Origin: Lysobacter sp. MMG2
Lineage (GTDB): Bacteria; Pseudomonadota; Gammaproteobacteria; Xanthomonadales; Xanthomonadaceae
Direction of reading: 5' to 3'
Assembly (NCBI RefSeq): GCF_016735495.2
Contig: NZ_JAERQY020000002.1
Coordinates: forward strand, 124,001 to 188,000
DNA: 64,000 bases
Of this stretch, positions 28,087-36,983 are shown in pieces (position 1 is the first letter of the stretch; each line of letters starts with the position of its first letter). The notes below the pieces were generated by a model, which ran no database searches, had not been told where the DNA came from, and saw only the letters and a program-made list of their open reading frames with translations. Both the position numbers and the translations under genes were made by a program.

Positions 28087-28264
28087 GCCGGGACCGGTTT
28101 TCGACAGGCCGCGTCGACGGGCCACCCTCGGTGAATGCCCGCGCCGCGTGAATGCATCCGGGGCGATCCCGGGTATCCTGCCGCATCGCTCGCCCCCACC
28201 GCCTTCCCTCGTCGTTCCCGCGCAACGGAGCGACGGCGCCGGAGTTTTCGCCCCACCGCCCGCA

Positions 28265-29614
28265 ATGCCCGACCTGCGCCCCGACGACGTCCTCACCCCC
28301 AGCCAGCTGAACACGCTGGCCCGCGACCTGCTGGAGGGGGCCTTCCCCTCGATCTGGATCGAGGGCGAGCTGGGCAACGTGTCGCGCCCCTCGTCCGGCC
28401 ATCTGTACTTCACGCTGAAGGACGCGCGCGCCCAGGTGCGCTGCGCGATGTTCCGGCCCAAGAGCAGCTGGCTGCGTTTCCAGCCGCGCGAGGGCCTGCG
28501 CGTGCTCGGCCGCGGCCGGCTCACGCTGTACGAAGCGCGCGGCGAGTACCAGATGGTGTTCGACCATCTGGAGGAAGCCGGCGAAGGCGCGCTGCGACGG
28601 GCGTTCGATGAACTCAAGGCCAAGCTCGCCGCCGAAGGACTCTTCGACGCCGAACGCAAGCGGCCGCTGCCGCGTTATGCGCGACGCATCGCGGTCATCA
28701 CCTCGCCCACCGGCGCCGCCGTGCGCGACGTGCTGAGCGTGCTCGCGCGCCGTTTCCCGCTGGTCCACGCCGACGTGCTGCCCGTGCCCGTGCAGGGCGA
28801 CGGCGCGGCGGCGCAGATCACGGCCATGCTGCAACGCGCGATCGCCGCGCAGCGTTATGACGTGATCGTGCTGGCGCGCGGTGGCGGTTCGCTGGAAGAT
28901 CTGTGGGCGTTCAACGATGAGCGACTGGCGCGCGCGATCGCGGCTTCGCCCGTGCCGATCGTCTCCGCCGTCGGCCACGAGACCGACTTCAGTCTCAGCG
29001 ACTTCGCCGCCGACGTGCGCGCACCGACGCCCTCGGTCGCCGCCGAGCTGCTGGTGCCCAATCGCGACGATCTCCTGCACCGCCTGCATGTGCTCGACGC
29101 GCGCCTGCGCAACCTGCAACTGCAGCGACTGCGCGGGGCCATGCAGCGCACCGATCGCGCCGCGCTGCGACTGAGCGCGATGCGTCCGCGCGCGCGGCTG
29201 GACATGCTCGCGCGTCGCCAGGCCGATGCGCTGCGTCGTCTCGAAGCCGCGTGGAAGCGCCGCCTCGAACACGAGCGCTCCCGCCTGCGCCACGCCGACG
29301 CGGTGCTGCGCGCCGCGCATCCGCGCCGACGCATCACGCGCCTGCGCGAGCGCCTCGCCGCGCTCGCGCAGCGGCCGCAATCGGCCATCGTGCGTCGCCT
29401 GGCGAACGAGGCGCTGCACCTGCGCGGGCTGGCGCGTTCGCTGGAAGCGGTGAGCCCGCTGGCGACGGTCGCGCGCGGCTATTCGATCCTGCGCCACGAA
29501 GACGGCCGCATCGTGCGCAGCGTGCTGGATGCGGCGCCGGGCGATCGGTTGTCGGCACGGTTGACGGATGGCGAGCTGGCGGTGCGGGTCGAGCCGCACG
29601 ACGGCAACGCCTGA
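28265..29614 (+). CDS. xseA: Exodeoxyribonuclease VII large subunit
   Basis: The protein has 449 residues. The N-terminal OB-fold (about 1-100, [23 protein letters not shown]) precedes the nuclease core with [34 protein letters not shown] and [28 protein letters not shown], all strongly conserved. A long arginine-rich coiled coil (about 265-390) and a C-terminal segment follow. With XseB it degrades single-stranded DNA to short oligonucleotides. It diverges from ispG. A REP-like pair lies behind it. Confidence 0.97.
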   Translation: MPDLRPDDVLTPSQLNTLARDLLEGAFPSIWIEGELGNVSRPSSGHLYFTLKDARAQVRCAMFRPKSSWLRFQPREGLRVLGRGRLTLYEARGEYQMVFDHLEEAGEGALRRAFDELKAKLAAEGLFDAERKRPLPRYARRIAVITSPTGAAVRDVLSVLARRFPLVHADVLPVPVQGDGAAAQITAMLQRAIAAQRYDVIVLARGGGSLEDLWAFNDERLARAIAASPVPIVSAVGHETDFSLSDFAADVRAPTPSVAAELLVPNRDDLLHRLHVLDARLRNLQLQRLRGAMQRTDRAALRLSAMRPRARLDMLARRQADALRRLEAAWKRRLEHERSRLRHADAVLRAAHPRRRITRLRERLAALAQRPQSAIVRRLANEALHLRGLARSLEAVSPLATVARGYSILRHEDGRIVRSVLDAAPGDRLSARLTDGELAVRVEPHDGNA

Positions 29615-29638
29615 GGCGATGACGCGGGCATCAGAGCT

Positions 29639-29738
29639 GTCATCCCCGCGAAGGCGGGGATCCAACTCGCCGACGGTGTTCCGGCTCGATCATGCATGAT
29701 GCGCCTGACAGTTGGATTCCCGCCTTCGCGGGAATGAC
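29639..29738. repeat. Inverted pair of REP-like elements
   Basis: Arms at 29639-29667 (GTCATCCCCGCGAAGGCGGG onward) and 29710-29738 are near-perfect inverted copies with about 42 bases between. They lie between xseA and the aldehyde dehydrogenase gene. Nothing else is seen in the 220-base gap apart from the short leader. Confidence 0.8.
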
Positions 29739-29835
29739 GGATCTCCAGGATCGCGGCATGCCGCGACCGCCCATGTGACCCACGCGTAACGCAACCTCGC
29801 CTACCCTTTCCGCCTCGTTCTGACGGGAGCAGACC

Positions 29836-31305
29836 ATGGCCAAGAACAAGAAGAACCGCGCCGGCAAGGGACTGAAGTCGAGCTATCCCTATTACCTCGC
29901 CAACCGCCCGGTCGCGGCCAACACCGCGCTGGAGGTGCTGGACAAGTACAGCGGCGAGCGAGCCACGCGCGTGGCGCTCGCCGATGCGGCGGCGGTGCGC
30001 AAGGCCATCGTCGCCGGCTACCAGGCGCGCGAATCGGTGGCGGCGTTCCCGCCCGACGCGCGCCGCGACGTGCTCGAACACTGCGTGCAGCGCTTCACCG
30101 AACGCTTCGACGAACTCGCACTCGCGCTGTGCATCGAAGCCGGCAAGCCCATCCGCGACGCACGCGGTGAAGTCACGCGCCTGATCGACACCTTCCGCAT
30201 CGCCGCCGGTGAGGCCACGCGCATCGGCGGCGAAGTGATCGAAATGCAGATCTCGCCGCGCACGCGCGGCTATCGCGGCATGGTCAAGCGCGTTCCGGTG
30301 GGGCTGTGCAGCTTCATCACGCCGTTCAACTTTCCGTTGAACCTGGTCGCGCACAAGGTTGCGCCGGCGATCGCCGCGGGCTGCCCGTTCGTGCTCAAGC
30401 CGTCGGAGAAGACGCCGATCGGCGCGCTCATCATCGCCGAGGTGCTCGCCGAGACCGACCTGCCCAAGGGCGCGTTCTCCGTGCTCGCGTGCAGCAACGA
30501 CGACGCCGCGCAGCTGGTCGAGGACGAACGCGTCGCGTTGCTCAGCTTCACCGGCGGACTGGTCGGCTGGGACCTGAGGGCACGCGCCGGACGCAAGAAG
30601 GTCACGCTGGAACTGGGCGGCAACGCGGCGTGCATCGTTGACGAGGATCCGGGCGTGTCGCTGGACCATGTGGTGGAGCGCCTCGTGTTCGGCGCGTACT
30701 ACCAGAGCGGCCAGAGCTGCATCAGCGTGCAGCGCATCTACGCGCACGCGGCGGTGTACGAGAAGCTGCGCAAGAAGCTCAAAGCCGCCGTGTCGAAGCT
30801 GCGCATGGGCGATCCGCGCGTGGAGACGACCTTCATCGGCCCGATGATCGACGAGAACGCCGCCAAGCGCCTGGAGTCGTGGATCGCCGCCGCGCGCAAG
30901 GGCGGTGCGAAGCGGCTGGTGGGCGGTGATCGCCAGCGCAACCTGGTGCCGGCGACGCTGCTGGAGAACGTGCCGCGCGATGCCGACCTGTATCGCAAGG
31001 AGGCGTTCGCGCCGGTGGCGCTGATGGAGCCGTTCGAGGATTTCGAGCAGGCTTTGGACCGCGTCAACGACAGCGACTTCGGCCTGCAGGCCGGCGTTTT
31101 CACCGGCCGGCTGGAGCATGCGATGCGCGCCTGGGACCGGCTGGAGGTCGGCGGCGTGATCGTCGGCGACGTGCCGAGCTTCCGCGTCGACAACATGCCC
31201 TACGGCGGCGTGAAGCACTCCGGCCTGGGCCGCGAGGGCGTGCGCAGCGCCATCGAGGACATGACCGAGCCGCGCCTGCTGGTGATCCGCGACCCGGTCG
31301 GCTGA
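29836..31305 (+). CDS. Aldehyde dehydrogenase family protein
   Basis: The protein has 489 residues after GGGAG. ALDH motifs are ITPFNFPLN with the oxyanion Asn, VTLELGGNAA with the general-base Glu, and SGQSCISVQR with the nucleophilic Cys, followed by EAFAPVALM and GGVKHSGLGREG. The lysine-rich N-terminus (MAKNKKNRAGKG) is unusual. It resembles NAD(P)-dependent glyceraldehyde-3-phosphate or succinate-semialdehyde-type enzymes, but the substrate cannot be fixed. It is a single gene between repeat elements and the VWA gene. Confidence 0.85.
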   Translation: MAKNKKNRAGKGLKSSYPYYLANRPVAANTALEVLDKYSGERATRVALADAAAVRKAIVAGYQARESVAAFPPDARRDVLEHCVQRFTERFDELALALCIEAGKPIRDARGEVTRLIDTFRIAAGEATRIGGEVIEMQISPRTRGYRGMVKRVPVGLCSFITPFNFPLNLVAHKVAPAIAAGCPFVLKPSEKTPIGALIIAEVLAETDLPKGAFSVLACSNDDAAQLVEDERVALLSFTGGLVGWDLRARAGRKKVTLELGGNAACIVDEDPGVSLDHVVERLVFGAYYQSGQSCISVQRIYAHAAVYEKLRKKLKAAVSKLRMGDPRVETTFIGPMIDENAAKRLESWIAAARKGGAKRLVGGDRQRNLVPATLLENVPRDADLYRKEAFAPVALMEPFEDFEQALDRVNDSDFGLQAGVFTGRLEHAMRAWDRLEVGGVIVGDVPSFRVDNMPYGGVKHSGLGREGVRSAIEDMTEPRLLVIRDPVG

Positions 31306-31378
31306 GCCGCCAATCGCCTCAACCCCGTTTGGCGCGGGCAGGCGTTCATTACCGGCGACCCAACCACGGAGTTCGCCG

Positions 31379-33136
31379 ATGAACCGCACGACCCTTGCTC
31401 CCACGCTGTTGTTCGCTGCGGTGATCGCCGCGCTGGCCGGCTGCCGCAGCACGTCCGATCCGGCCCAGCAAGCCGACGCCGAAGCGCGCGCCACGCGCGA
31501 AGAGGCATACAAGCGCCAGGCCAAGGCCATTGCGCCGCCGACGGAGCCGGCGACGCTGGATCGGGTCGAGATCTCCGGCAGCCGGCTCGCCGACCAGGCC
31601 CAGTACGCCCCGCCGGCTTCGCCGCCGGCGCCGATGGCGCTTCGCGAATCGGCCGCTGCGGTGATGCTGGTACGCCCGGCTCCGATGGCCGCTCCAGCCA
31701 ACACCGAGAAGTACGCGCAACGCACCGACAACCCCGTGCAGCGCGCCGCCGAGCAGCCCGTCTCCACGTTCTCCATCGACGTGGACACCGGCAGCTACGC
31801 CAACGTGCGCCGCATGTTGAACGACGGCGAACGACCGCCCAGCGACGCCGTGCGCGCCGAGGAGTTCATCAACTACTTCGACTACGGCCACCCCGCGCCG
31901 ACCACGCGCGAGACGCCGTTCCGCGTCACCACCGAACTCGCACCCGCGCCCTGGAACGCGCAGCGTCAGCTGCTGATGATCGGCATCAAGGGCTATGACG
32001 TTCCCAAGGCGACGCTGGCACCGGCGAACCTGGTGTTCCTGATCGACACCTCCGGCTCGATGCAGGATCCCGACAAGCTGCCGCTGGTGAAGCAGGCGCT
32101 GCGCCAGCTGGTGCCGCAGCTGCGCGCGCAGGACCGCGTGTCGATGGTGGTCTACGCCGGCAGCGCCGGACTCGTGCTGCCTCCCACGCCGGGCGACCAC
32201 CACGGCGAGATCCTCGCCGCACTCGACCGCCTGGAAGCCGGCGGCAGCACCAACGGCGGCGACGGCATCCGCCTGGCTTATGCGATGGCGAAGCAGAGTT
32301 TCGTCGAAGGCGGCGCGAACCGCGTGATCCTCGCCACCGACGGCGATTTCAACGTCGGCACCGTGGATCAGAACGCGCTGGAAACGCTGGTCTCCGAACA
32401 GCGCAAGAGCGGCATCGCGCTGACTACGCTCGGATTCGGCACGGGCAACTACAACGACGAGATGGCCGAACGCCTGGCCGACGTCGGCGACGGCAACCAC
32501 GCCTACATCGACAGCGTGCGCGAGGCGCGCAAGGTGCTGGTGCAGCAGATGGGCGGCACGCTGCTGACGATCGCGCGCGACGTGAAGATCCAGGTGGAGT
32601 TCAACCCCGAGCAGGTCGCCGAGTACCGGCTGATCGGCTACGAGAACCGCATCCTGCAGCGCGAGGACTTCGCCAACGACAAGGTCGACGCGGGCGATAT
32701 CGGCGCGGGCCATCAGGTGACCGCGCTGTACGAGATCACGCCGGCCGGTTCGGCCGCGCAACGCATTGAACCGCTGCGCTACGGCGCGAAGGCGACGCAG
32801 GCGGACAAGTCCGGCACGGGCGAACTGGCCCACCTGCGCCTGCGCTACAAGCTGCCGGGGCAGGACAGCAGCCGCCTGATCGAAACGCCGATCCTGGCCT
32901 CGACGCTGACGCGTACACCGAGTCCGTCGCTGCGCTTCGCCAGCGCCGTCGCGGGCTTCGCCGACGCGCTGCGCGGCGGCGAGCGCATGGACGGCTGGAG
33001 CTGGGACGCGATGATCACCACGGCACGTGGCGCGCGTGGCGACGATCCGCGCGGGGAGCGTTCGGAGCTGATCCAGTTGATGGATGCGGCGCGTCAGCAG
33101 TCCGCGGGCGATGAGCGCGTGGGCATCCGGCAGTAA
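31379..33136 (+). CDS. yfbK: VWA-domain lipoprotein, YfbK family
   Basis: The protein has 585 residues. The lipoprotein signal has lipobox LAGC near residue 22. Residues about 35-70 carry EEAYKRQAKA and then TLDRVEISGSR, a segment shared with the anti-sigma-like protein at 36980. The YfbK N-terminal region (STFSIDVDTGSYANVRRML) leads into a VWA domain (about 215-390) with a complete metal site, DTSGSM and later ATDGDFN, and a C-terminal YfbK-type domain (LAHLRLRYKLPG, FASAVAGFADALR). VWA domains bind proteins through a metal ion. It would face the periplasm. GGAG precedes the ATG by 7 bases. Its partner is unknown. Confidence 0.88.
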   Translation: MNRTTLAPTLLFAAVIAALAGCRSTSDPAQQADAEARATREEAYKRQAKAIAPPTEPATLDRVEISGSRLADQAQYAPPASPPAPMALRESAAAVMLVRPAPMAAPANTEKYAQRTDNPVQRAAEQPVSTFSIDVDTGSYANVRRMLNDGERPPSDAVRAEEFINYFDYGHPAPTTRETPFRVTTELAPAPWNAQRQLLMIGIKGYDVPKATLAPANLVFLIDTSGSMQDPDKLPLVKQALRQLVPQLRAQDRVSMVVYAGSAGLVLPPTPGDHHGEILAALDRLEAGGSTNGGDGIRLAYAMAKQSFVEGGANRVILATDGDFNVGTVDQNALETLVSEQRKSGIALTTLGFGTGNYNDEMAERLADVGDGNHAYIDSVREARKVLVQQMGGTLLTIARDVKIQVEFNPEQVAEYRLIGYENRILQREDFANDKVDAGDIGAGHQVTALYEITPAGSAAQRIEPLRYGAKATQADKSGTGELAHLRLRYKLPGQDSSRLIETPILASTLTRTPSPSLRFASAVAGFADALRGGERMDGWSWDAMITTARGARGDDPRGERSELIQLMDAARQQSAGDERVGIRQ

Positions 33137-33153
33137 CGGACAGCCGCACGTTC

Positions 33154-33286
33154 ACTCCCTCCCCCCTAGCGGGAGAGGGAAACGCCGCGCAGCGGCGAGG
33201 GAGAGGGGCCGGCTTTTCGCGGCAGCGCCACAGCCCTCTCCCTGGCGCTGCGCGCCTGTCCCTCTCCCGCAAGGGGAGAGGGAGAG
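33154..33286. repeat. Large imperfect inverted repeat rich in CTCTCCC
   Basis: A left arm (about 33154-33209) and a right arm (about 33234-33286) are inverted relatives of each other, each containing CCCTCTCCC and GGGAGAGGG blocks and a central GCGC palindrome. The two arms could fold separately or together. It fills most of the space between the convergent VWA and GGDEF-EAL genes. A short relative is at 49159-49187. Confidence 0.7.
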
Positions 33287-33346
33287 ATGCCCAGTCGTCG
33301 ATCAAGTCGCGCGAGCAGTCCGCACCGCGATGAACCCAGGCGCAAC

Positions 33347-36259
33347 TCAGCCCGTAACAGCCAACCGCAACGGCACCACGTTCGTGCGCTCGGCCGGGTA
33401 ACCGAACAGGTAGCCCTGCCCGTAGGTACAGCCCAGCTCGCGCAACGTCGCGCGCTGGGCTTCGTTCTCCACCCCTTCGCCGATGGTGTGGATGCCCAGC
33501 GTGCCGGCCAGCGCCTGGATCGCGCGCACCACCGCCACGCTTTCAGGCTGCGTATCGCCGACCAGGCCCGAGACGAAACTCTGGTCGATCTTCAGGCATT
33601 CGATCGGGAAACGGTGCAGGTACGACAACGCGGAGAAGCCGGTGCCGAAGTCGTCCAGCTGCGCCAGCACGCCGTGGCTGCGCAAGGTGCGGAGCATGCG
33701 CAACGCGCGCGGGACGTCGTCCAGCAGCGCGACTTCGGTGATCTCGATGCGCAGGCGGTGCGGGTCCGCGCCGGCCTGGTCGATCATGCGCAGCAGGCGG
33801 TCGGCGAAGTCGGACGAACGGAAATGCCGCGGCGAGACGTTGACCGAGATGTAGCCCTCGCCACCGCGCGCCAGCTCTTCCATGACCTGCCGGTAGAGGA
33901 TCCAGTCGACTTCCTCGATCAGCGCGCTGTCTTCGCCCACGCCGATGAACTCGCTGGGCGTGAGCAGTCCGCGGCGCTCGTGGCGCCAGCGCAGCAGCGC
34001 TTCGTGGCCGATCACGCGATGGTCGTCCAGGCGCACGATCGGCTGGTAGAACGCGACGAAGCCGTCGCCGTTGATGGCGCGGCGCAGGTCGGCTTCCAGG
34101 TCGAGGATGCGCACGGCTTCCTCGCGCATGGCCTCGTCGAACACGGCGCAACGGTCGCGGCCGGCGGACTTGGCGCGGTACATGGCCGCGTCCGCGTCGC
34201 GCAGCAGCTCGGCACCGGTGCGGTAACGCGGGTGCCACAGGGCGATGCCCAGGCTCGCCGACGGGAACACTTCACGACCGGCGATCCAGCACGGCTCGCC
34301 GAGCGCGCGCAGCACACGCTGCGCAAGGTCTTCGGCCACCTGCGGGCCGTCGATGTCTTCGATGAGGATCGCGTATTCGTCGCCGCCCAGGCGCGCGACG
34401 GTGTCGCCGGTGCGCACGGCGTCGACGATGCGGCGTCCGGTTTCGATCAGCAGTTCGTCGCCGGCCGAATGACCCACCGAGTCGTTGACCAGCTTGAAGC
34501 GGTCCAGGTCGAGGAACAGCACCGCGAAGGTGCGCTGCGAATCGCTCTGTGCACGCGCGATGGCGTGCGAGAGACGGTCCAGCAGCTGGCTGCGATTCGG
34601 CAACCCTGTGAGCGCGTCGTGCGTGGCCTGGTGGGTGAGCTGCTGCTCCACGCGCAGGCGCTCGCCGATCTGCGACAGCAGCTCCGCGTTGGCCTGCGCG
34701 AGTTCGCGCGTACGCGATTCCACGCGCTGCTCGAGTTCCGCATGCGCGGACACCAGGCGGTCCTGCGACTGCTTGCGCGCCAGGCCGATCGAAATATGGT
34801 GCGCGACGAAGGTCAGCAGTTCCTGGTCGCGCACGCTGAAGCTGATCGCCGGCGAGTAGCTCTGCACGGTGATCACGCCGACCACCGACTCGTTGCGGAA
34901 CAGAGGCACGCCGAGCCAGCAATGCGCCAGCGAACCGCGACTGCGCACCAGCCCCTGCGACTCCAGCGCGGCGATGCGCTTGCGGTCGGCCAGCAGCGGG
35001 CGGCCGCGCGCGATCACGTACTCGGTCAGGCCCGAGGTGAGGTTGCGCGTCACGCGCACGGCGTCGCGTTCGTCGATGGAGTACGGGAATTCCAGCCGCT
35101 CGCCGTCCTCGGTGAGCAGCGCGATGTAGAAGTTGCGCGCGTACAGCAGGTCGCTGACGACGTCGTGCACCTGCGTGTAGAAACGCTCCAGCGTCTCGGA
35201 GGTGATCGACAGCTCGGCGATGCGGAACAGCGCGCGTTGCAGGCGCTCGGCGCGCTGGCGCTCGATGATCTCCGCCTGCAGGTCGCGGTTGCTCAGCTGC
35301 AGCGCCTGGGTGCGTTCCTCGACGCGGCGTTCGAGTTCCTCGCGCGCGTGGAAGCGGTCCAGCGCGGTGAGGATGTGCTGGGCGACGAAGGCCAGCAGCG
35401 CGCGTTCCTCTTCGCCGTAGACATCCGGGCGGTCGTAGCTCTGCACCACGATCGCGCCGCAGATGCGCTCATCGCGACGCATCGGCACGCCGAGCCAGTC
35501 CTCGCTGTCCGGCCCGTGCTGGATGTCGCGCGCCACGCCCAGGCGTTCGCGGATCTGTGCGGAAGGGCCCTGCAACGGCTCGCCGTGGCGCAGCAGCGCG
35601 ACGGTCACGCTGTTGGGCATCTCCTCGATGGGGATGTCGCGCTCGGGCTCGGCGACGTAGGTGTCGCGCTGGTCGGCGAAGTACAGGAAGCGCAGGCTGT
35701 CGCGCACGTCGTCGTACAGCACGATGTACAGGTTGGCCGCGTACATCAGGCCGGCGACGACGGTGTGGATCCGGCGCAGCATGTCGGCCAGTTCCAGGTC
35801 CGAACCGGCCAGGTCGGCGATCTCGAACAACGCCTGCTGCAAGCGCTCGGATTTCTCCAGCGATTCGGCGCGGGCCAGCGTGCGCAGGGCGACGAGGTGG
35901 GCGCCGATGACGATTCGCGCCAGCGCCACCCACATGGTCCGGGTTTCCGCGCCGATCGGGGCCGGCAGCTGCGCGGCGATGGCCACGCGCACGCCTTCGT
36001 TGGTGGTCCAGCAGGCTTCGATGCGCTGGGAATGCTGGCCAAGCGGATCGCGTCCGAGCAGCGATTCGGCCCGGTTGGCCAGCGCGGTGGTCGCGCCCAT
36101 GGAGGCCGAACCGGCGACCGCGCCGCCGTGGGGGTCGCGCCACAGCACCGCCACCTCGGAACCGGCCGGCAGGGCTTCCTGCAGGGTGTCCGCGAGCGCG
36201 TCCCGCCCGCTTCGGGCGTCGACGATTCTCACGGCCTTTGGCCTGGTTCGTGTGGACAC
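33347..36259 (-). CDS. GAF-GAF-GGDEF-EAL cyclic-di-GMP enzyme
   Basis: The protein has 970 residues, cytoplasmic, with no membrane segment. Two GAF domains (about 150-300 and 350-505), each followed by a coiled coil, precede a GGDEF domain with ARLGGDEYAIL near 625 and an inhibitory site RTGD five residues before it. An EAL domain follows with HEALLRW near 753, ISVNVSP, IEITE, LDDFGTGFSALSYL, LKIDQSFV and IGEGVEN. Both active sites look intact, so it could make and break cyclic di-GMP under control of ligands bound by the GAF domains. The start is GTG at 36259; TATCCT at 36291 may be its -10 box. It diverges from the sigma factor operon. Confidence 0.92.
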   Translation of the reverse strand: MSTRTRPKAVRIVDARSGRDALADTLQEALPAGSEVAVLWRDPHGGAVAGSASMGATTALANRAESLLGRDPLGQHSQRIEACWTTNEGVRVAIAAQLPAPIGAETRTMWVALARIVIGAHLVALRTLARAESLEKSERLQQALFEIADLAGSDLELADMLRRIHTVVAGLMYAANLYIVLYDDVRDSLRFLYFADQRDTYVAEPERDIPIEEMPNSVTVALLRHGEPLQGPSAQIRERLGVARDIQHGPDSEDWLGVPMRRDERICGAIVVQSYDRPDVYGEEERALLAFVAQHILTALDRFHAREELERRVEERTQALQLSNRDLQAEIIERQRAERLQRALFRIAELSITSETLERFYTQVHDVVSDLLYARNFYIALLTEDGERLEFPYSIDERDAVRVTRNLTSGLTEYVIARGRPLLADRKRIAALESQGLVRSRGSLAHCWLGVPLFRNESVVGVITVQSYSPAISFSVRDQELLTFVAHHISIGLARKQSQDRLVSAHAELEQRVESRTRELAQANAELLSQIGERLRVEQQLTHQATHDALTGLPNRSQLLDRLSHAIARAQSDSQRTFAVLFLDLDRFKLVNDSVGHSAGDELLIETGRRIVDAVRTGDTVARLGGDEYAILIEDIDGPQVAEDLAQRVLRALGEPCWIAGREVFPSASLGIALWHPRYRTGAELLRDADAAMYRAKSAGRDRCAVFDEAMREEAVRILDLEADLRRAINGDGFVAFYQPIVRLDDHRVIGHEALLRWRHERRGLLTPSEFIGVGEDSALIEEVDWILYRQVMEELARGGEGYISVNVSPRHFRSSDFADRLLRMIDQAGADPHRLRIEITEVALLDDVPRALRMLRTLRSHGVLAQLDDFGTGFSALSYLHRFPIECLKIDQSFVSGLVGDTQPESVAVVRAIQALAGTLGIHTIGEGVENEAQRATLRELGCTYGQGYLFGYPAERTNVVPLRLAVTG

Positions 36260-36415
36260 TGCGGAAGGGACCCCTGGGTGGACGGGGCAGGATAGCGCGG
36301 CAATTCGCCCGCGTGCTCAACCCCATCCAGAACTGCGACCCGTTCGTCTGAATATGAGCCTCGCAACATGGGACCTCCCCGGCCCCGCCCGCTTCACGCC
36401 GGCGTCCTCACCCCG

Positions 36416-36421
36416 TACGCT
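36416..36421 (+). promoter_or_regulatory. Possible -10 box for leaderless sigma factor transcript
   Basis: TACGCT lies 7 bases before the preferred ATG at 36429 and no Shine-Dalgarno sequence is seen. The position is the same as for the TANNNT boxes before ispG and era. Confidence 0.3.
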
Positions 36422-36428
36422 GCCGCGC

Positions 36429-36983
36429 ATGAATGCGGGTGCGGACACCGACGATGACGTGCTGATGCTGGCCTGGGCGGCCGGCGACGCGGCGTCGTTC
36501 GAGCTGCTCTACGCCCGCCACCGGGGCCCGCTGTACCGTTTCCTGCTGCGCCAGCTGCGCGATCCGGCGCTGGCGGACGAGTTCTTCCAGGACGTCTGGC
36601 AGCGCGTCATCGCCGCCCATCATGGCTGGAAACCCGAGGCCGCATTCAGGACCTGGCTCTTCCGCATCGCCCACAATCGCCTGGGCGACCATTGGCGCGG
36701 CCTGAAGCACCGCCCGCCCGCGCCGGACGATGCCGACGAACGCGCCGCGCGCGTGCCCGACCCGACCAGCCCGGAGCGCGAACTGTCCGAGTTCGAACAG
36801 CGCCGCCGCCTGCAGCTGGCCATCGAAGAGTTACCTGACGAGCAGCGCGAAGTGGTGCTGCTGCGCCTGGAGCAGGAACTGAGCCTGGAGGAGATCGGCG
36901 CCATCACCGGCGCCGGCCGGGAAACCGTCAAGTCGCGGCTTCGCTATGCGATGGACAAGCTGCGCGCGAGATTGAACGAATGA
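36429..36983 (+). CDS. ECF-type RNA polymerase sigma factor
   Basis: The protein has 184 residues from 36429; an ATG at 36354 would add 25 unlikely residues. Region 2 (about 15-80) shows FELLYARHRGPLYRFLLRQL, FFQDVWQRVI and FRTWLFRIAHNRLGDHWR. Region 4 (about 125-180) shows LPDEQREVVLLRLEQELSLEEIGAITG followed by the recognition helix TVKSRLRYAMDKLR. It directs RNA polymerase to a small set of promoters. The next gene, an anti-sigma-like membrane protein, starts inside its stop codon (ATGA), the usual sigma/anti-sigma arrangement. Confidence 0.93.
   Translation: MNAGADTDDDVLMLAWAAGDAASFELLYARHRGPLYRFLLRQLRDPALADEFFQDVWQRVIAAHHGWKPEAAFRTWLFRIAHNRLGDHWRGLKHRPPAPDDADERAARVPDPTSPERELSEFEQRRRLQLAIEELPDEQREVVLLRLEQELSLEEIGAITGAGRETVKSRLRYAMDKLRARLNE

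Noticed and set aside
33287-36295. Open frame of about 1000 codons antisense to the GGDEF-EAL gene
   Set aside because: The opposite strand has complete catalytic motifs throughout; this frame has none.
36354-36428. Upstream ATG for the ECF sigma factor
   Set aside because: The added 25 residues are Pro/Arg-rich, not seen in the family, and not preceded by a ribosome site.
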